From Cohnella phaseoli (GTDB lineage: Bacteria; Bacillota; Bacilli; Paenibacillales; Paenibacillaceae), in assembly GCF_003386235.1 (NCBI RefSeq), contig NZ_QRDZ01000001.1, positions 248,001 through 312,000 of the forward strand: DNA of 64,000 nucleotides, read 5' to 3'. Every line of letters starts with the position of its first letter. Positions within the stretch are counted from its first letter, which is position 1. The position numbers and the translations under genes are program-made. Of this stretch, positions 16,733-26,244 are shown in pieces. The notes beneath the pieces were generated by a model, which saw only the letters and a list, made by a program, of their open reading frames with translations, was not told where the DNA came from and did no database searches.

Positions 16733-17779
16733 ATGGCTTCAAAATATAAAGTTGTTGTCGCAGGGTGCGGGGGAATGTCCAACGTCTGGATCGATTATGC
16801 GATGAAGCGACCGGATACGGAGATCGTGGCCTTGATCGATATTCAACTTGAGTTTGCGGAGAAAATGAGGGAGAGGAAAGGGCTGAAGTGCGGCGTCTTC
16901 TCCGATCTGCAGAGCGCTATCGAGCATACGGGAGCTAATCTGGTTTTTGATGTCACGATCCCTTCCAGTCATTTTCACATAAGCAAATCCGCTATGAGCT
17001 TAGGCTGCAACGTCTTTAGCGAGAAGCCGCTGGCCGAAACGATGGAGCACTGCAACGAGATTGTCCGGATCGCCGAGGAAACGGGACGCACGCATGCGGT
17101 GATGCAAAATCGCAGATACGATCCTCGTATTCGCTCGCTGCGACAGATGGTCGCTTCCGGGCAGATCGGCAACGTGGGGTTCATAGGCGCAGATTTCTTT
17201 ATCGGCGCGCATTTCGGCGGATTCAGAGACGCAATGGCAAGCCCTCTGCTGCTCGATATGGCGATTCATACATTTGACCAAGCAAGATTGATTACGGGGG
17301 CCGTTCCGGTTTCCGTGTACTGTCACGAGTTTAACCCTAAAGGCTCATGGTACGCGGGTAACGCGGCGGCGATCTGCATTTTCGAAATGTCGGACGGCTT
17401 GGTGTTTAACTATCGAGGCTCGTGGTGCGCCGAAGGAGCGCCGACGTCATGGGAGGCGGAGTGGCGAATTGTTGGGGACCGGGGCACGGCAATCTGGGAC
17501 GGCCTTAACCCGCCTTATGCGGAAGTCGTAGCGCCGGGACAGGAAGAAGGCCAATTCATCAAGGACTGTATTCGGATCGATCCGGAAATGAGCGCGTTCG
17601 AGAGGCGGACGACCGGGCATGATGGCTGTCTCGACGAGATGTTCCTTGCGCTGGAAGAGAGCCGGCCGGCGGAAACGGATTGCCGGGATAATCGGTATAG
17701 TATGGCGATGGTGCTGGCAGCTTTGGAGAGCGCAAGCAGCGGCCGAAAGGTGATGCTGGATACGATGCTGAGGCTGTAG
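16733..17779 (+). CDS. Gfo/Idh/MocA-family oxidoreductase
   Basis: 348 residues from the ATG at 16733 (AAGGAGG nine bases upstream; the TTG at 16727 is too close to that site). Rossmann motif VVVAGCGGMSNVW at the N-terminus and the catalytic-lysine motif SEKPLAETME near residue 100, then the mixed alpha/beta substrate domain with DMAIHTFDQARL. These enzymes oxidise or reduce sugars, inositols or sugar acids with NAD(P). The divergent AraC gene is the likely regulator. There is no partner enzyme next to it, so the substrate remains open. Confidence 0.85.
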   Translation: MASKYKVVVAGCGGMSNVWIDYAMKRPDTEIVALIDIQLEFAEKMRERKGLKCGVFSDLQSAIEHTGANLVFDVTIPSSHFHISKSAMSLGCNVFSEKPLAETMEHCNEIVRIAEETGRTHAVMQNRRYDPRIRSLRQMVASGQIGNVGFIGADFFIGAHFGGFRDAMASPLLLDMAIHTFDQARLITGAVPVSVYCHEFNPKGSWYAGNAAAICIFEMSDGLVFNYRGSWCAEGAPTSWEAEWRIVGDRGTAIWDGLNPPYAEVVAPGQEEGQFIKDCIRIDPEMSAFERRTTGHDGCLDEMFLALEESRPAETDCRDNRYSMAMVLAALESASSGRKVMLDTMLRL

Positions 17780-17868
17780 CCGCTTCAATTCCGCTGAGAA
17801 TTCAGAGGAGGATTTTGGTATATTAGTTGAGAGAGTCGAATGCATATCATGCGGAAAGAGGTCAAGCA

Positions 17869-19848
17869 ATGAGGAAGCTTTTACAGATTTTGCTCGCAAT
17901 AGCGCTCGTATCGGGAGCTAGCGCAGCTTTAGAGCCTAACGCCCGCTATGCGGATGCGGCTGGCGCAACTCCGAAAATCGTGGAGATTATCGGCAAAGAT
18001 ACGATGCTAATGGACGATGGAACATTATGGACAACCCTTTACGGCTTTAAGAAATTCCGTTTTTCCTCGGATCTTGCGACGATTTCGGAACGCGGCCTGG
18101 GAATTTCAAAAGCCGGGAGATTAATGGAGTATTACGATGACTCCGAACCGCTGCTCGCGCCGGATCCATCCGCCATCAAAGAGATAGCCGGCGGCTACTG
18201 GCTGAGGAGCGACGGAACGGTATGGGGGAACTATGAGCAGCTAAAAGGAATCGAGCGGGTACTGCATATTGCTTATGGAAACGACGATTCCGAAGGCTTA
18301 ACGCGTGCCAGCTTCGCCATGCTGCAGCAAAACGGGGACTTGCTGCTTAAAGATCACTATGCCCAAGGCAAGAACCTTAAGCTTGGAACGATTGCCAATC
18401 CGACAGCCGTTGCCTCTATGGTCGCGATGGCTGGCAAGGTGGCTCTGCTCTTCGATTCGGGAGAAGTCGTCGTTTACGAGTCGACGAATTTCGACGACAA
18501 CGGCACAATCCTTCCGGTTACGGTGGCGCAAGGCGTCAAACATATTGCATACACGCCCGGCACACCGACGCAAGTACTGCTCGTTACCCTCAAGGACGGA
18601 ACCGTATGGCAAACGGGCGACTATCAGGGACGCTGGAAGCTGGATCATCAAGTTTCCGGCCTGACAGCCATCGCGAGAACGGTGCATTACGCGGATTCGA
18701 AACAGTTTTACGCGCAACGCGAAGACGGAAGCTGGGTCCTGTTCAACAACGGAGATATCGTTCCGTTTGAAGGGCCGGAGGTCGAAGCGGTGGATGTCTC
18801 CCTATCCGAGCTTAAGCCTCTCGTCGGAGATACGCTGAAGCTAGGCATTCAGGAGACGTATTCCAACGGCGCCAAGATCAAGGTGGAGCCGAACAAAACG
18901 AACGTTAAGGTGGACAAGCCGCACTTACTGCGTGTGAGTTCAGACGGAAAGCTGCAGGTGCTTGGGGTAGGCGAGGCTCAAGTTACTGTGACGACCGGCG
19001 GCATGGAAAAAACAATGAAGGTTTCCGCCAGCCTGCCGAACAATCTCACGTATGCCAAGCTCGTTGCCGGCAACGTATTCGTTCCGGTGAAGGCCGTCGT
19101 GAAAGCGCTGGGAGGAACGGTGTCCTCCGCAAGCGGAGCGATGGAAGCGAAAATCGGCGATACCGCCTTTTCCTTCAAGCCGGGGGACAAGAACGCCAAG
19201 CTGAACGGCGAAACGATTGCGCTTCCTGCAGCGCCGTTCTCGGAAAAAGGGGAGACGTATATTCCCGACTCCTTGCTGAAAGCGGCTGTTGGCGTAAAGG
19301 TTAAATGGGATAACAAATGGAAGTCGGCTGAAATCTCCTTCGGCGCCGATGCCAGGATGACGGTCGTATCCACCGAGACGGCAGGTCTCGTCAAGAAAGC
19401 GATGCAAGGCAGCTTGGCCGGTTTTATCGGCAAAAGCTACTGGGTTAATTATTTTGAAGGCTGGGATCGCTTCTCCAAAGTAACGGTCGTCGATGTCGTT
19501 CCGCAATCGTCGGGAGATTTCGTCGTCCAGTTCAAGAACGCGGCGGGCAAAACGCTGAAAGGTTATCCGATGTCTTCCGAATTCGTCAAGGAATTGTTTA
19601 CGAACGAGGATTATCTCTTCAATTATGATCCGAAGAAGAAATACAAGTGGTCTACGGCGACATGGAATCAGATTAAAGCGGGTAAAGTGACGCTCGGGAT
19701 GAACAAGGATCAGGTGAAAATGGCATGGGGCCGCCCGGCGGGAACCAGCATTACGACCGCGTCCGGGAAGAAAATTGAAACGTGGGTCTACTATAATTTC
19801 GATACGGTAGGCTTCGTGAACGGCAAAGTCATCTTGATTATCAATTAA
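17869..19848 (+). CDS. Secreted RCC1-like/Big/copper-amine-oxidase-N protein
   Basis: 659 residues from the ATG at 17869 (AGAGG seven bases upstream). A signal peptide (MRKLLQILLAIALVSGASA) is followed by about 270 residues of beta-propeller-like repeats built on D-G-T/S-x-W units (DDGTLWTT, SDGTVWGN, KDGTVWQT, EDGSWVLF), recalling RCC1 blades; then a bacterial Ig-like domain (VSLSELKPLVGDTLKL to GEAQVTVTT), a copper-amine-oxidase N-like stalk (VFVPVKAVVKALGGTV, then GETYIPDSLLKAAVG), and a C-terminal SmpA/OmlA-like unit (GMNKDQVKMAWGRPAGTS). No anchor is seen, so it is probably released or held by protein contacts. CAO-N domains here are structural; no oxidase domain is present. Function unknown. 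Confidence 0.75.
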   Translation: MRKLLQILLAIALVSGASAALEPNARYADAAGATPKIVEIIGKDTMLMDDGTLWTTLYGFKKFRFSSDLATISERGLGISKAGRLMEYYDDSEPLLAPDPSAIKEIAGGYWLRSDGTVWGNYEQLKGIERVLHIAYGNDDSEGLTRASFAMLQQNGDLLLKDHYAQGKNLKLGTIANPTAVASMVAMAGKVALLFDSGEVVVYESTNFDDNGTILPVTVAQGVKHIAYTPGTPTQVLLVTLKDGTVWQTGDYQGRWKLDHQVSGLTAIARTVHYADSKQFYAQREDGSWVLFNNGDIVPFEGPEVEAVDVSLSELKPLVGDTLKLGIQETYSNGAKIKVEPNKTNVKVDKPHLLRVSSDGKLQVLGVGEAQVTVTTGGMEKTMKVSASLPNNLTYAKLVAGNVFVPVKAVVKALGGTVSSASGAMEAKIGDTAFSFKPGDKNAKLNGETIALPAAPFSEKGETYIPDSLLKAAVGVKVKWDNKWKSAEISFGADARMTVVSTETAGLVKKAMQGSLAGFIGKSYWVNYFEGWDRFSKVTVVDVVPQSSGDFVVQFKNAAGKTLKGYPMSSEFVKELFTNEDYLFNYDPKKKYKWSTATWNQIKAGKVTLGMNKDQVKMAWGRPAGTSITTASGKKIETWVYYNFDTVGFVNGKVILIIN

Positions 19849-19855
19849 AGTTGGA

Positions 19856-19911
19856 ATACGCTCCTGAAATCTTAATGGTAAACCCGTGACAAGGTGATTT
19901 CAGGGGCGTAT
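19856..19911. repeat. Palindromic repeat copy acting as terminator
   Basis: ATACGCTCCTGAAATC pairs with GATTTCAGGGGCGTAT (one wobble) across a 24-base centre. The arm is the same core found at 53445 and 55483. It follows the secreted-protein gene by eight bases and can end its transcript. Between it and the DHFR gene a second inverted repeat (CATGACCC..GGGTCATG) is the only other feature seen. Confidence 0.65.
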
Positions 19912-20036
19912 GAGGCAGTCTCCGGACTAATCACATGACCCATGGAGCTTCTAGATAATTACCACTCCCCTCGACTAACTTCCATTCGATTGGAAACGAA
20001 GCGGGTCATGTCTCCGATGTAGACGAATTAGCCCCT

Positions 20037-20525
20037 CTACCGTACTCTTTCATAAACATGAAAATAGTAAACGTACGGATTTCGCTCGTCTTGAATGCCT
20101 CCTTCAACCGATATTTCCTTCCATTCGTTGCGATCCAGTTCAGGGAAGAAGGTGTCTCCTTCAAACTCATGATGGATTTTTGTTATGTACATCTTGCTGA
20201 CGTACGGCATGAACATCTTGTAAATCTGCTCGCCGCCAAAAATGAAAATCTCGGCTTCGTTTGCGCATAGATCGAATACGTCTTGAATCGAATGCGCGAT
20301 TTCACAGCCTTCAATGGTCAGCCCGGTATCTCTTGACAAAATAATATTGCGACGTCCAGGCAAAACTCTGCCTATGGATTCAAAGTTTTTTCGTCCTAAA
20401 ATGATAGGACGCCCCTCAGTCGTCTTCCTTACAAACTTCCAATCGTTAGGAATTCTCCACGGAATATCGTTCTCTTTTCCAATGACCCTGTTTCTGTCCA
20501 TAGCGGCAATTAATGAAATTTGCAA
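20037..20525 (-). CDS. Dihydrofolate reductase, DfrG/DfrD/DfrK-like
   Basis: 162 residues, full length. Reduces dihydrofolate to tetrahydrofolate with NADPH. Family residues are present: NRVIGKENDIPW, the catalytic acid Asp28 in IPNDWKF, ILGRKNFESIGRVLPGRRN and IFGGEQIY. By eye it resembles the plasmid/transposon trimethoprim-resistance enzyme DfrG of staphylococci much more than the housekeeping Bacillus DfrA: shared stretches include IPW.IP.DW, FIFGGEQIY and YITKIHHEFEGDTFFPE. It stands alone, without the thyA gene that often accompanies housekeeping dfrA in Firmicutes. It may therefore be an intrinsic resistant DHFR. The comparison is from memory, not from a computed alignment. Confidence 0.85.
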   Translation of the reverse strand: MQISLIAAMDRNRVIGKENDIPWRIPNDWKFVRKTTEGRPIILGRKNFESIGRVLPGRRNIILSRDTGLTIEGCEIAHSIQDVFDLCANEAEIFIFGGEQIYKMFMPYVSKMYITKIHHEFEGDTFFPELDRNEWKEISVEGGIQDERNPYVYYFHVYERVR

Positions 20526-20718
20526 CTTAAAGCCTCCGCTCTATCCAATCTCAGCTTAGTTGATATGAATTCGACATGCAGCGCGATAATCTTGCCGGCG
20601 GTTACAAGATCTCGGAAAAAAGGTTGCGATTTTAGCAATCCGCTTTTATTATGGAATTATGATTAATGTAATTATGATTTAATTAATTAAAATATTAATC
20701 CTAAAGGGCGGATTTAAG

Positions 20719-22212
20719 ATGGCCAACCGAATTGTCATTCACGCAGACCGAGCGAAGGGCACGATCAACCGCAACATTTACGGACATTTCTCCGAGCATC
20801 TCGGACGATGTATTTACGAGGGGCTCTGGGTTGGGGAGGATTCTCCGATTCCGAATACCGATGGAATTCGCAATGACGTACTGCAGGCATTGAAGCAGCT
20901 CCAAATTCCGGTTCTAAGATGGCCGGGAGGCTGTTTTGCGGACGAATATCATTGGAAGGACGGAGTCGGTCCAAGAGAAAACCGCAAGCGTATGGTCAAC
21001 ACGCATTGGGGAGGAGTTGTAGAAAACAATCATTTCGGAACGCATGAGTTTATGAGGCTTTGCGAGCTGCTCGAATGCGAGCCTTACATTAACGGCAACG
21101 TAGGCAGCGGCACCGTTCAGGAAATGTCCGAATGGGTCGAGTATTTGACGTTCGACGGCGTATCGCCGATGGCTGAGTGGCGCAAGGGCAACGGACGGGA
21201 GCAGCCGTGGCAGGTGAAATATTTCGGCGTCGGCAACGAGAACTGGGGCTGCGGCGGCAACATGCGCCCGGAATATTATGCTGATCTCTATCGTCGCTTC
21301 CAAACCTATGTCCGCAGCTACGGGGACAACCGGATTCATAAAATCGCTTGTGGACCGAGCGATGCCGACTATCCGTGGATGGAAACGCTGATGAAGCAAG
21401 CCCATCGTTTTATGGATGCCATCACCCTGCATTATTATACGATTCCGGGCTCCTGGTCGGAGAAAGGCTCCGCCACCGGTTTTCCCGAATCCGAATGGAC
21501 GATCACGTTGCGTAAGGCTCTGCATATGGAGGAACTGATCACCAGGCACTCCGCGATTATGGATCAGTATGATCCGGACAAGCGCATCGGTCTGATCGTG
21601 GACGAGTGGGGGACGTGGTACGATGTCGAGCCGGGCACGAATCCGGGCTTCCTGTATCAACAGAATACGATACGAGACGCGCTTGTCGCCGGAATCACGC
21701 TGCACGTCTTTCATCGTCACAGCGACCGCGTACGCATGGCGAATATCGCGCAGCTCGTCAACGTACTGCAGTCCGTCGTGCTCACGGAAGGAGAGCGCAT
21801 GCTTCTGACGCCGACCTATCATGTTTTCGACTTGTTTAAGGTTCACCAGGATGCGGAATTGCTGGACCTGCACGAGGCTGTTGATCAGATCGGAAGCGGC
21901 CGCGAAGGTTTGCCGCAAATTTCCGCATCCGCTTCGCGAGACGCCGAGGGCCGTATCCACTTGAGTCTGTGCAACTTGGATCATCAATCGAGCGCAACCG
22001 TTGCAATTGAGCTGAGAGGCTGGGCAGAAGAGGTTATTCTGGTGAATGGCTCGATTCTCGCCTCGGAGCAGACGGACGGTCACAATACGTTCGACACCCC
22101 CGATCGGGTTGCGCCGGCTACATTTACCGACTTCACCGTTGCAGCTAATCGACTGACGGCTAATCTGCCACCGATGTCTGTCGCTGTTCTGGAACTGACT
22201 TCGCGTCAATGA
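20719..22212 (+). CDS. abfA: Alpha-L-arabinofuranosidase, GH51
   Basis: 497 residues, the usual GH51 length: (beta/alpha)8 barrel plus C-terminal beta domain. Hallmarks are [31 protein letters not shown], the acid/base Glu174 in [11 protein letters not shown] and the nucleophile Glu296 in [13 protein letters not shown], spaced as in characterised GH51 enzymes. It hydrolyses terminal arabinofuranosyl residues from arabinan or arabinoxylan oligosaccharides. No signal peptide, so it works on imported oligomers in the cytoplasm. AAAGGGCGG precedes the start; the upstream 60 bases are very AT-rich. Its stop overlaps the start of the next small gene. A link to the transporters at 26-30 kb is plausible but not shown. 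Confidence 0.9.
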   Translation: MANRIVIHADRAKGTINRNIYGHFSEHLGRCIYEGLWVGEDSPIPNTDGIRNDVLQALKQLQIPVLRWPGGCFADEYHWKDGVGPRENRKRMVNTHWGGVVENNHFGTHEFMRLCELLECEPYINGNVGSGTVQEMSEWVEYLTFDGVSPMAEWRKGNGREQPWQVKYFGVGNENWGCGGNMRPEYYADLYRRFQTYVRSYGDNRIHKIACGPSDADYPWMETLMKQAHRFMDAITLHYYTIPGSWSEKGSATGFPESEWTITLRKALHMEELITRHSAIMDQYDPDKRIGLIVDEWGTWYDVEPGTNPGFLYQQNTIRDALVAGITLHVFHRHSDRVRMANIAQLVNVLQSVVLTEGERMLLTPTYHVFDLFKVHQDAELLDLHEAVDQIGSGREGLPQISASASRDAEGRIHLSLCNLDHQSSATVAIELRGWAEEVILVNGSILASEQTDGHNTFDTPDRVAPATFTDFTVAANRLTANLPPMSVAVLELTSRQ

Positions 22213-22508
22213 GGACGGCGATGGTCGGCGATCCGCTGTGCAAGGGCTGCCGGGACGACTACCGGGTATCCGAGGAACGAATAGACAAGATGTTGGCCAC
22301 GCCGCTGTTCCGTTCCGATAGCGGTGTCTGCGTTCCGGACGACGTCTATCAAGAGCGGTTAAGCCTGTGCCGCGATTGCTCGAAGCTGATTGGAGGGCAT
22401 ACGTGCGCGTTGTGCGGATGCTTCGTCAGAATCGCCGCCAAGCTCAAGGACAAAAGCTGTCCCGCGCCTGGAGGAACCGGCTGGCGGCGTTACTCGGATG
22501 GATCATAG
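22209..22508 (+). CDS. Small cysteine-rich protein, DUF6171-like
   Basis: 99 residues with a start overlapping the previous stop (ATGA). Cysteine pairs in [20 protein letters not shown] and a late SCP make one or two zinc-ribbon-like knuckles. Small proteins of this pattern are common in Paenibacillus, and I recognise it only as a conserved hypothetical. Translational coupling to abfA is likely, although a functional link is not evident. The 3' end overlaps the convergent response-regulator gene by six bases, with no terminator between. Confidence 0.6.
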   Translation: MRTAMVGDPLCKGCRDDYRVSEERIDKMLATPLFRSDSGVCVPDDVYQERLSLCRDCSKLIGGHTCALCGCFVRIAAKLKDKSCPAPGGTGWRRYSDGS

Positions 22509-24170
22509 ATTGCGGTATTCCTGCGGCGTCATGTTCATCTGCTTTTTGAAAAAACGAATGAACGACAAAGCCGAGTCGTAACCTACCATTCCGGCGATTT
22601 CGTATATTTTGTGGTGACTGCTTTTGAGCAGCTCCTTTGATCGGTTTAAGCGGCACATGTTCACATAGTCGGAGATGCCGACTCCCGTTGCTTGCATGTA
22701 CAAACGGGACAAATATACCGGGTTCAAATGGACGACTTCCGCGAGCCGAGTCAGCGACAACTCCTCGGAAATATGCTGCTCGATATAATCGTTAAGCCAG
22801 TGGATTAGATTTTCTTTGCCCTCGTCCTTGGCTTCGGCCGCGTTGGACTCAAAGATACGTTCAGACATTGACGCGAAGATAAGCTTCATTTCCTCCCAGG
22901 ATAGATCGGGATTCGCCTTCGTCAGCTTGTCCACGTTCACCTGGGCCAACAAAGAAGGCGTCGGAGGATGAAGGCGAAGATAGGACAGAAATACGGAAGC
23001 CAAGTTGTGATGGACCTCCAGCTTCAGAAAGCCGGAGTCGGAGTGTCTGATCATGTCGGTCATAATCTCTGCAAATAACTGATCGAATTCCGCTTTTGCT
23101 CCGCTCTTCAGATAGCGGCCAAGCAGCTCGATTTTTTTAATGACAAAGCCTTGCAGTTTATACTGCGCCGCCGCTGCGGCTGACGGATTGTCCAAATCGG
23201 CAAGCATACGATCCGTCAGCCGCAGTTCTTTGCCCGCGCCTAGCCGGCTTAGGAACAGGGAGAGCAGCCGGTCGAACAGCTCCGTCAGCCGGCCTGCCGG
23301 AACCGGCTCCTCGCCCAGCGCGAAGGAGAACGATAGCTTAAACAGATCGCGGCAAGTGGCTTGGATGGTCATCACGGTTTCGAACACGAAGATGAACGTT
23401 CGGGCCCATATCTCCTGGTCCGGCTGCTGCTCGCGTTCCGCGGTCAGGATTTCTTTGGGCTGAAGCAGGCAGACCAGCTTGGATTGTTCGACTGTCGCGG
23501 ATACGAGAATGACGGAGACATTCAGCAGCTCTTCGATCACGTTCCGTGCGGCATACAGCAGCAGCTTGCGTTCGGACGTATCCGTAATTGACGCCCAGTC
23601 GTCGACTTTGCCGACAAGCACATACATGGGCAGCTCGCTCCGCAATGGAATGCCAAGCTCACGGAACTGCTCGTTGGTGTTGCGAACATCCGCTTTGCCG
23701 TACAGCATATTGTGCAAATATTGCTCCTGAAGCAACGGGATCATCTGCCGTTTCTGCATCTGCGCTTCGTGAAGCTGCTTCATTGCGGCATATTCGTCGT
23801 TAAGCGCGGCGACCGCCCTATGAATGGCATTAATAATCGCCTCATCCTGCTCGAATTTCAGGATGAAGTCGAAGCCGCCGCCGGAAATCGCGCTCTTGGC
23901 ATAATGGAACTCATCGTAGCTGGTGAGGAAGATCACCTTGCAGCGCGGCCAGTATTTGCGGATTTCGTGAAGCAGCTCGATTCCTTCCATTCCGGGCATC
24001 TTAATATCGGTCAGCACGATGTCGATTTTGATCCGCTTGAGCGTGTCCAACGCCTCGAAGGCCGAATACGCTTTGTACATCTCCAGCTTCAACTGCTCCT
24101 GCTCGCCGATCAGCCGCTCCATTCGATCGACAATATAGGGCAGATCATCCACCACCATCATTCGATACAT
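22503..24170 (-). CDS. Response regulator, YesN-type (receiver plus AraC HTH)
   Basis: 555 residues from the ATG at 24170 (GGAGG six bases upstream; the frame to 24188 starts before that site). Receiver domain with MMVVDDLPYIVDR, phospho-acceptor Asp in DIVLTDIKMPGMEG and the late lysine in FILKFEQ; a long middle region; then two AraC helix-turn-helices (LTRLAEVVHLNPVYLSRLYMQ and IYEIAGMVGYDSALSFIRFFKK). Its kinase partner is upstream on the same strand (24381-26108), but the two are split by an inserted element of about 200 bases. The divergent transporter operon at 26307 is the expected target. Confidence 0.9.
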   Translation of the reverse strand: MYRMMVVDDLPYIVDRMERLIGEQEQLKLEMYKAYSAFEALDTLKRIKIDIVLTDIKMPGMEGIELLHEIRKYWPRCKVIFLTSYDEFHYAKSAISGGGFDFILKFEQDEAIINAIHRAVAALNDEYAAMKQLHEAQMQKRQMIPLLQEQYLHNMLYGKADVRNTNEQFRELGIPLRSELPMYVLVGKVDDWASITDTSERKLLLYAARNVIEELLNVSVILVSATVEQSKLVCLLQPKEILTAEREQQPDQEIWARTFIFVFETVMTIQATCRDLFKLSFSFALGEEPVPAGRLTELFDRLLSLFLSRLGAGKELRLTDRMLADLDNPSAAAAAQYKLQGFVIKKIELLGRYLKSGAKAEFDQLFAEIMTDMIRHSDSGFLKLEVHHNLASVFLSYLRLHPPTPSLLAQVNVDKLTKANPDLSWEEMKLIFASMSERIFESNAAEAKDEGKENLIHWLNDYIEQHISEELSLTRLAEVVHLNPVYLSRLYMQATGVGISDYVNMCRLNRSKELLKSSHHKIYEIAGMVGYDSALSFIRFFKKQMNMTPQEYRNL

Positions 24171-24190
24171 GCGCATCCTCCGTCTCATCT

Positions 24191-24391
24191 ATATAAGTTG
24201 AACCAATGGGGGGAAGCCCATTGCATTCCAAAAGAGATGGTTTTGCCGACTTCGGACAGGTTGTTTTGGGCTGCTGGGCTTGATAAGACCTTCAGAGGTA
24301 AGCAGCTCAAAGCCAAAACTCGCGGCAAAACCATCCTCTTTTTCCATTCCATTGGGTTACTTCTTCGATGTATCTTTGGTTCAACTTATAT
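24191..24391. mobile_element. MITE-like element with 16-base terminal inverted repeats
   Basis: ATATAAGTTGAACCAA at 24191-24206 is repeated exactly, inverted, at 24376-24391. Inside, symmetry continues: GATGGTTTTGCCG and its inverted counterpart, and CCCATTGCATTCC against a similar CCCAATGGAATGG arm. It codes for nothing and lies between kinase and regulator genes. The kinase stop codon TGA at 24381-24383 lies inside the right terminal repeat, so the element supplies the end of that gene. No clear target duplication could be fixed by eye. Confidence 0.7.
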
Positions 24392-26108
24392 TTTTTAATT
24401 TAATTGAAATCATCACGCATAACCCGCCAAGCTGCGATCGGCACAGTGTCAGACCGCTGTCCGAGCCGTACATCAGCCGCAAACGGCGATGAACGTTAAT
24501 CAGGCCTGTAGGTTCCTCCCCCTTGATCTCCGTCGTGTCAAGCTGCTCAGACAAAGCGGCGATTGCGGCATCGTCCAGGCTTTGTCCGTTGTCCTCGACT
24601 AGAATGGTTAGACAGCCGTTTTCAACCTTGTGGTGAAGCCATAGTTCTCCGCGCTCGCTATGGCGGACAAGTGCATATTTATAGGCGTTCTCGATAATCG
24701 GCTGTACGATTAGGCGGGGGACGGGGATAGCGTTGAGAAATTCAGGAAGCGGTTCCATCTCGACGTCGATGCGATCCCCGTAACAGACCGTTTGAATATC
24801 TACATAGGTTCGCGCATGACGCATTTCTTCTTGAAGGAGAATGAGATCCTCGGCATTTTTGGTGATAAAGCGGTAGTAATCGCGCAAGTAATTGACGAAG
24901 CCGAACGCTTTGTTGTATTCCTTGTCAGAGATTAGGCCGCCCATGATGAAGAAGCAATTGTACAGAAAGTGCGGGTTGATCTGTGCCTGAAGCCGCTTAA
25001 GCTCCGACCTCTGCGTGCTAATCTCCTTCTCGTACACCTCATGAATCAAAACGTTCAGTTGAGAGACCATACGGTTAAAGCCCTCGAACAAATAGCGAAA
25101 TTCGTCCTTGGCCTCCGTCTCCGCAATCGGCACGAACCGGCCTTGCTGCACGATACGGAAAGCGGAGACGAGTCTTCGCATCGGGTTATGAATAAGGCGA
25201 TACAGCGCCAGAGCAAGCAGCAGAATGACGGCGATCGAGACGGCCAGAATGACCCATACCCATTTTTCGTAACTTTTTAATTCTCCCAGCACTTTCTCGT
25301 CCGGAATAAAAACAAACAGGGAGAGCTGCAGGGCTTCGGAGGAGACATAGGATTCCCAGTACGTCGTGCCGCCCAGCTTGACCGACCCGGCGCCGGATCG
25401 GTTCGTTTTGCCGGCGGCGAGCGACTTGAGACTTTGCACCGTTTGCTCGTCTCGGGAGCTGGAGAGCGCCCAGTGCTCCTCTGTATGGACAAGCAGAAAA
25501 TCTCCCTGCTGCGGGTTCACGATATTTTGCAGGCTGTTTTTCAACTGGGAGGCGGACAGCTCGAACATTACGACAAACAGAGGCGGCCGATCCAAAGAAG
25601 TGGACATCGGATAGCGCAAGCTCAGATAGAAGCGGCCGTCCTGTAATTGCACGATCCGGTTGGGGTCTACGCTTCTGGATAATTTGTCGATTTCGTCCGG
25701 ATTTTGCAGCTTGTCCTCGTCGGTCAAGCCGTTTGGCGTAATGACTCTGTCCATTGAAGGGAAATAGATCATCGGTTTTTCCACGAACAGACTGGACGCT
25801 TTGACCATTTGCAACCTTTTCTGTAAAACCTTCACCTTATCGAGAAGGTCCGGATCGCTAAAGTCATGGGAAACCCCTATGAGCATCGGGTCGTTATCGA
25901 CCAATAGTTCATAAAAAATTTGCGAAAGGCGCTTAATTTCCTGCTCGAGATTTTGCATATAAAACTGATCGCGACTGCTCACGGAACGAGTAATTTCGCT
26001 GCGAATGCTGTCCGAGCCCTGCTTATTCAGCAGCATTGTCAGCCCGTAGAACGGCAGCAATACGCTCAAAAACGTCAACGACAGCCTCGTAAAAATCGAC
26101 ATTTTCAC
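24381..26108 (-). CDS. Sensor histidine kinase, YesM/LytS-type
   Basis: About 575 residues from the GTG at 26108, eight bases after GGGAGG; the ATG six bases further on is the alternative. One membrane helix near the N-terminus, an extracellular Cache-like region of about 250 residues, a second helix (WVILAVSIAVILLLALALYRL), HAMP, then the His_kinase core with the phospho-acceptor His in AQINPHFLYNC and an HATPase with IIENAYKYAL, VEDNGQ and TGLINVHRR. It senses a sugar or a binding protein outside the cell and phosphorylates the YesN-type regulator. The last residues (LKNIS) come from the terminal repeat of an inserted element, so the original C-terminus has been altered. It is paralogous to the kinase at 48186. 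Confidence 0.9.
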   Translation of the reverse strand: MKMSIFTRLSLTFLSVLLPFYGLTMLLNKQGSDSIRSEITRSVSSRDQFYMQNLEQEIKRLSQIFYELLVDNDPMLIGVSHDFSDPDLLDKVKVLQKRLQMVKASSLFVEKPMIYFPSMDRVITPNGLTDEDKLQNPDEIDKLSRSVDPNRIVQLQDGRFYLSLRYPMSTSLDRPPLFVVMFELSASQLKNSLQNIVNPQQGDFLLVHTEEHWALSSSRDEQTVQSLKSLAAGKTNRSGAGSVKLGGTTYWESYVSSEALQLSLFVFIPDEKVLGELKSYEKWVWVILAVSIAVILLLALALYRLIHNPMRRLVSAFRIVQQGRFVPIAETEAKDEFRYLFEGFNRMVSQLNVLIHEVYEKEISTQRSELKRLQAQINPHFLYNCFFIMGGLISDKEYNKAFGFVNYLRDYYRFITKNAEDLILLQEEMRHARTYVDIQTVCYGDRIDVEMEPLPEFLNAIPVPRLIVQPIIENAYKYALVRHSERGELWLHHKVENGCLTILVEDNGQSLDDAAIAALSEQLDTTEIKGEEPTGLINVHRRLRLMYGSDSGLTLCRSQLGGLCVMISIKLKNIS

Positions 26109-26244
26109 GAACACAGCCTCCCGCCAGCTTAAGTAGAACCTATCATATAGAGTTCCCAAGCGAATCGTCAAGTCAAACGGCGTCTGCTACCGATGCAGAA
26201 GTTTACAAATGTATATAAAAGTTGAGGAATGCCTGTGGTTGCCC

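Noticed and set aside
20914..22209. 431-codon open frame antisense to the GH51 gene
   Set aside because: It mirrors a clearly coding GH51 gene; its translation is Arg/His-rich and matches no fold. GC-rich codon bias often leaves such shadows.
23712..24398. 228-codon plus-strand frame across the response regulator and MITE
   Set aside because: Shadow of the receiver-domain coding sequence that continues by chance through the element.
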